DNA of 64,000 nt. Origin: Candidatus Altimarinota bacterium. GTDB taxonomy: Bacteria; Patescibacteriota; Gracilibacteria; BD1-5; UBA6164. Within the stretch, counting starts at the first letter, position 1. Each line of letters starts with the position of its first letter. The notes under the pieces are model-generated. The model searched no databases. It had not been told where the DNA came from and saw nothing but the letters and a program-made list of their open reading frames with translations. The stretch lies in contig JAQTOS010000001.1 of NCBI GenBank assembly GCA_028713225.1, positions 186,001 through 250,000 of the forward strand. The letters are read 5' to 3'. Made by a program: the position numbers and the translations under genes. Below, in pieces: positions 61,425 through 64,000 of the stretch.

Positions 61425-61500
61425 GCGCGAGTAGCTCAGCTGGAAGAGCAGCGCCCTTCTAAGGCGAAGGTCACAGGTTCGATCCCTGTCTCGCGTACCA
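61425..61500 (+). tRNA. tRNA-Arg (TCT)
   Basis: 76 nt with CCA; loop CTTCTAA. Confidence 0.93.
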
Positions 61501-61529
61501 TAAATCTCATTTATTAAATATAAAACCCC

Positions 61530-61606
61530 GGGTGATTAGCTCAGTTGGCGAGAGCATCTGCCTTACAAGCAGGGGGTCATTGGTTCGAATCCAATATTAC
61601 CCACCA
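61530..61606 (+). tRNA. tRNA-Val (TAC)
   Basis: 77 nt with CCA; loop CTTACAA; acceptor GGGTGAT/ATTACCC. Confidence 0.93.
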
Positions 61607-61725
61607 TTTTAAAACAAAATAAAAAGACTAAATAGAAATATTTAGTCTTTTTTAGTGTTTGATTTTTGCAAAATAGAAATTTATATGATAAGATTAAAGA
61701 GAATTTAATTTTTAAATATGAATCT

Positions 61726-62280
61726 ATGATAGAAAATGAATCTGTTTTTCCATTATATGATACTAAAGTTGTTGAAAAGATAATTATTGATGTTTGAGCT
61801 ACTCAAGAACAGTACTTAAAAGCTGTTGACTATATTATTGATATGTCAAAAAATAAATGAAGGGTATTTTGGCTTTGAGTAGAAGATACTTCTTTAGATG
61901 AATTAGTTAAGAGAAAACTATATTCTAATATGTTTTATGATTATTGTCATGATAAATGAGCTTATTGATGTTATGAAATTGATGAATTATTTTTTAAAAA
62001 AGATATTCCGTTGGATTTAATAGATAAATATATTTTATGAAGATCTTTTGGTGGAGAAACAATAGGTTATATAAAAATGATTTATTGATGAAAACTTTCT
62101 ATGGAATCTAATAAAATTCTTTCAGAACAAAGAATTTTAAATTATATACAACTATCATCAGATACTCGTGATTGGTTAAATAATTTTTATGAACAAAATT
62201 ATTCTAATTTATCTGAAGATGTTCAATTTGTTTTAAGTAATTACATAGATTTCGATGATATTTATAATGAACAGTTTTAA
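61726..62280 (+). CDS. Uncharacterised protein sharing its last residues with PheS
   Basis: 184 residues, soluble, Asp/Tyr/Ile-rich; IIIDVGATQEQYLKAVDYIID start, no recognised motif. The last residues NEQF are encoded within a 33-bp inverted repeat with the end of pheS, whose C-terminus is also NEQF. An ATG upstream leads straight to TAG, so 61726 is the start. Confidence 0.6.
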
Positions 62281-62320
62281 CAAAAAAAATCTCTTAGCAA
62301 TCGCTAAGAGATTTTTTTTG

Positions 62321-62335
<15 letters not shown>
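62266..62335. terminator. 33-bp perfect-stem bidirectional terminator
   Basis: Arms 62266-62298 and 62303-62335 pair with no mismatch, with a 4-nt AATC loop. Contains the final codons and TAA of both convergent genes, so both proteins end in NEQF. Confidence 0.9.
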
Positions 62336-63370
<1,035 letters not shown>

Positions 63371-63491
63371 AAACTTATCTCTACTTTATGTTTTAAATAT
63401 GGCTTTATAATATTTAATTTTTATAATAAATCAATTTTTCCTTTATTTTTCTTGCTCTAACATATAAAACATAAGTTTTTTTAAAAAAGAT

Positions 63492-63519
63492 TTGCAATTC
63501 TTTTTTTTTTGGATACACT
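63492..63519 (+). promoter_or_regulatory. infA operon promoter
   Basis: TTGCAA, 16-nt spacer, TACACT, about 33 nt before infA. Confidence 0.65.
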
Positions 63520-63552
63520 CCAATGGCTTTTATTTTTAAAAGTTTATACATC

Positions 63553-63780
63553 ATGGGAAAGGAAGACAAAATAGAGGTTGAATGAACCATCGTGAAAGCT
63601 CTTCCAAATCTGGTTTTTGAAGTTCAATTACCAGAGGAGTTTTGATGACAAATTATAAATTGATACCTTAGTTGAAAGATGAGGATCAACTTTATTAAAC
63701 TTATAGAATGAGATAAGGTTTTAGTTGAGCTTAGTCCGTACGACTTAACTAAAGGTAGAATCATTTTTAGAAAAAAATAA
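63553..63780 (+). CDS. infA: Translation initiation factor IF-1
   Basis: 75 residues, OB fold: [51 protein letters not shown]. Blocks the ribosomal A site during initiation. Followed by rpmJ and rpsM as in many bacteria. Confidence 0.95.
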
Positions 63781-63802
63781 TTTAATTTATTAATAATTTA
63801 GC

Positions 63803-63916
63803 ATGAAAGTAAAACCATCTGTTAAAAAAATATGTGATAAATGCAAAATTATTAGAAGAAAATGAGTTGTTAGAGTAATATGCGAAAATTTGAAGCATAA
63901 ACAAAGACAAGGTTAA
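63803..63916 (+). CDS. rpmJ: Large ribosomal subunit protein bL36
   Basis: 37 residues: MKVKPSVKKICDKCKIIRRK, then VIC: zinc-type CxxC (Cys 11 and 14) with a later Cys, the C+ form. Confidence 0.93.
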
Positions 63917-63955
63917 CATTTTTTAATAATTAATTTTTAACTAACAATTATTTTT

Positions 63956-64000
63956 ATGGCAAGAATTGCTTGAGTTAATTTACCAAATGGTAAACACGTA
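63956..64000 (+). CDS. rpsM: Small ribosomal subunit protein uS13 (3' partial)
   Basis: First 15 residues MARIAGVNLPNGKHV, the conserved uS13 start; runs off the window. Confidence 0.85.

Overview
The window (about 30% GC by eye) comes from a bacterium that reads TGA as glycine. In-frame TGA fills positions that must be Gly: the GKSGGGKS Walker A of a VirD4-like ATPase, the GGQ loop of release factor 1, the Gly-rich Obg domain, and the HIGH-region PSPTG of GluRS. All 55 gene ends visible here are TAA (49) or TAG (6); none is TGA. CGG and CGA still fit Arg, as in the RecX ALRYY and TraG QDLRAG motifs. Together this points to NCBI code 25 and to Candidatus Gracilibacteria (BD1-5/GN02) rather than Absconditabacteria (SR1). 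Small single-domain genes, A-rich leaders without Shine-Dalgarno and the ultra-compact layout fit a CPR/Patescibacteria genome. Conventional ORF calling breaks most genes at TGA; coordinates below rejoin them.

Layout. 1-4790 (+): VirD4/TraG-like ATPase and three exported VirB2/TrbC-like membrane proteins. 4809-6916 (-): mutL, carrying in-frame palindromic insertions, and a small membrane protein. rplS and gltX follow. 9404-17715 (-): three very large membrane/coiled-coil proteins of unknown function, the last with a frameshift at an A7 tract. 17829-22485 (+): ftsX, tRNA-Asp and -Ala, small basic ORFs, tuf, rpsJ, rpmB, tRNA-Leu, rpsP, khpA and a two-TM pilin-like protein. 22524-22931 (-): FtsB/DivIC-like protein. 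23010-28604 (+): FecR-domain protein, CHASE2 adenylate cyclase and a FapA/DUF342 protein. 28615-33793: a lipoprotein with cyclophilin and FKBP domains, an EamA transporter, typA, rpsR, ssb and rpsF. 33963-42121: era, a TraB-like membrane protein, an FAD oxidoreductase, a Fur regulator with a Fur-type box, recX, DUF2892, spermidine-synthase-like and exported ferritin-like proteins. 42221-46134: MacA/MacB-type export system. 46176-47257: tRNAs and a tail-anchored HTH protein. 47351-55388: a secreted protein, obgE, an amidohydrolase, prfA, gyrB and an AlkD-like protein. 55640-61606: tRNA cluster and a complete rRNA operon (16S-23S-5S, no spacer tRNA) behind three repeated promoters. 61726-64000: a hypothetical gene, pheS, and the start of the infA-rpmJ-rpsM operon.

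Regulation. Recognisable promoters are TTGNNN/TANNNT boxes with a strikingly constant 16-nt spacer. Many genes end inside long, often loop-free perfect palindromes that act as (bidirectional) terminators, so the stop codon and last residues are part of the stem. A 7-1-7 inverted repeat precedes the fur-like gene. The most unusual content is the uncharacterised secretion-like gene set, the palindrome family (including copies translated inside mutL), and the use of recoded TGA in the catalytic loop of the termination factor itself. All protein functions are inferred from motifs seen by eye; no database search was run.
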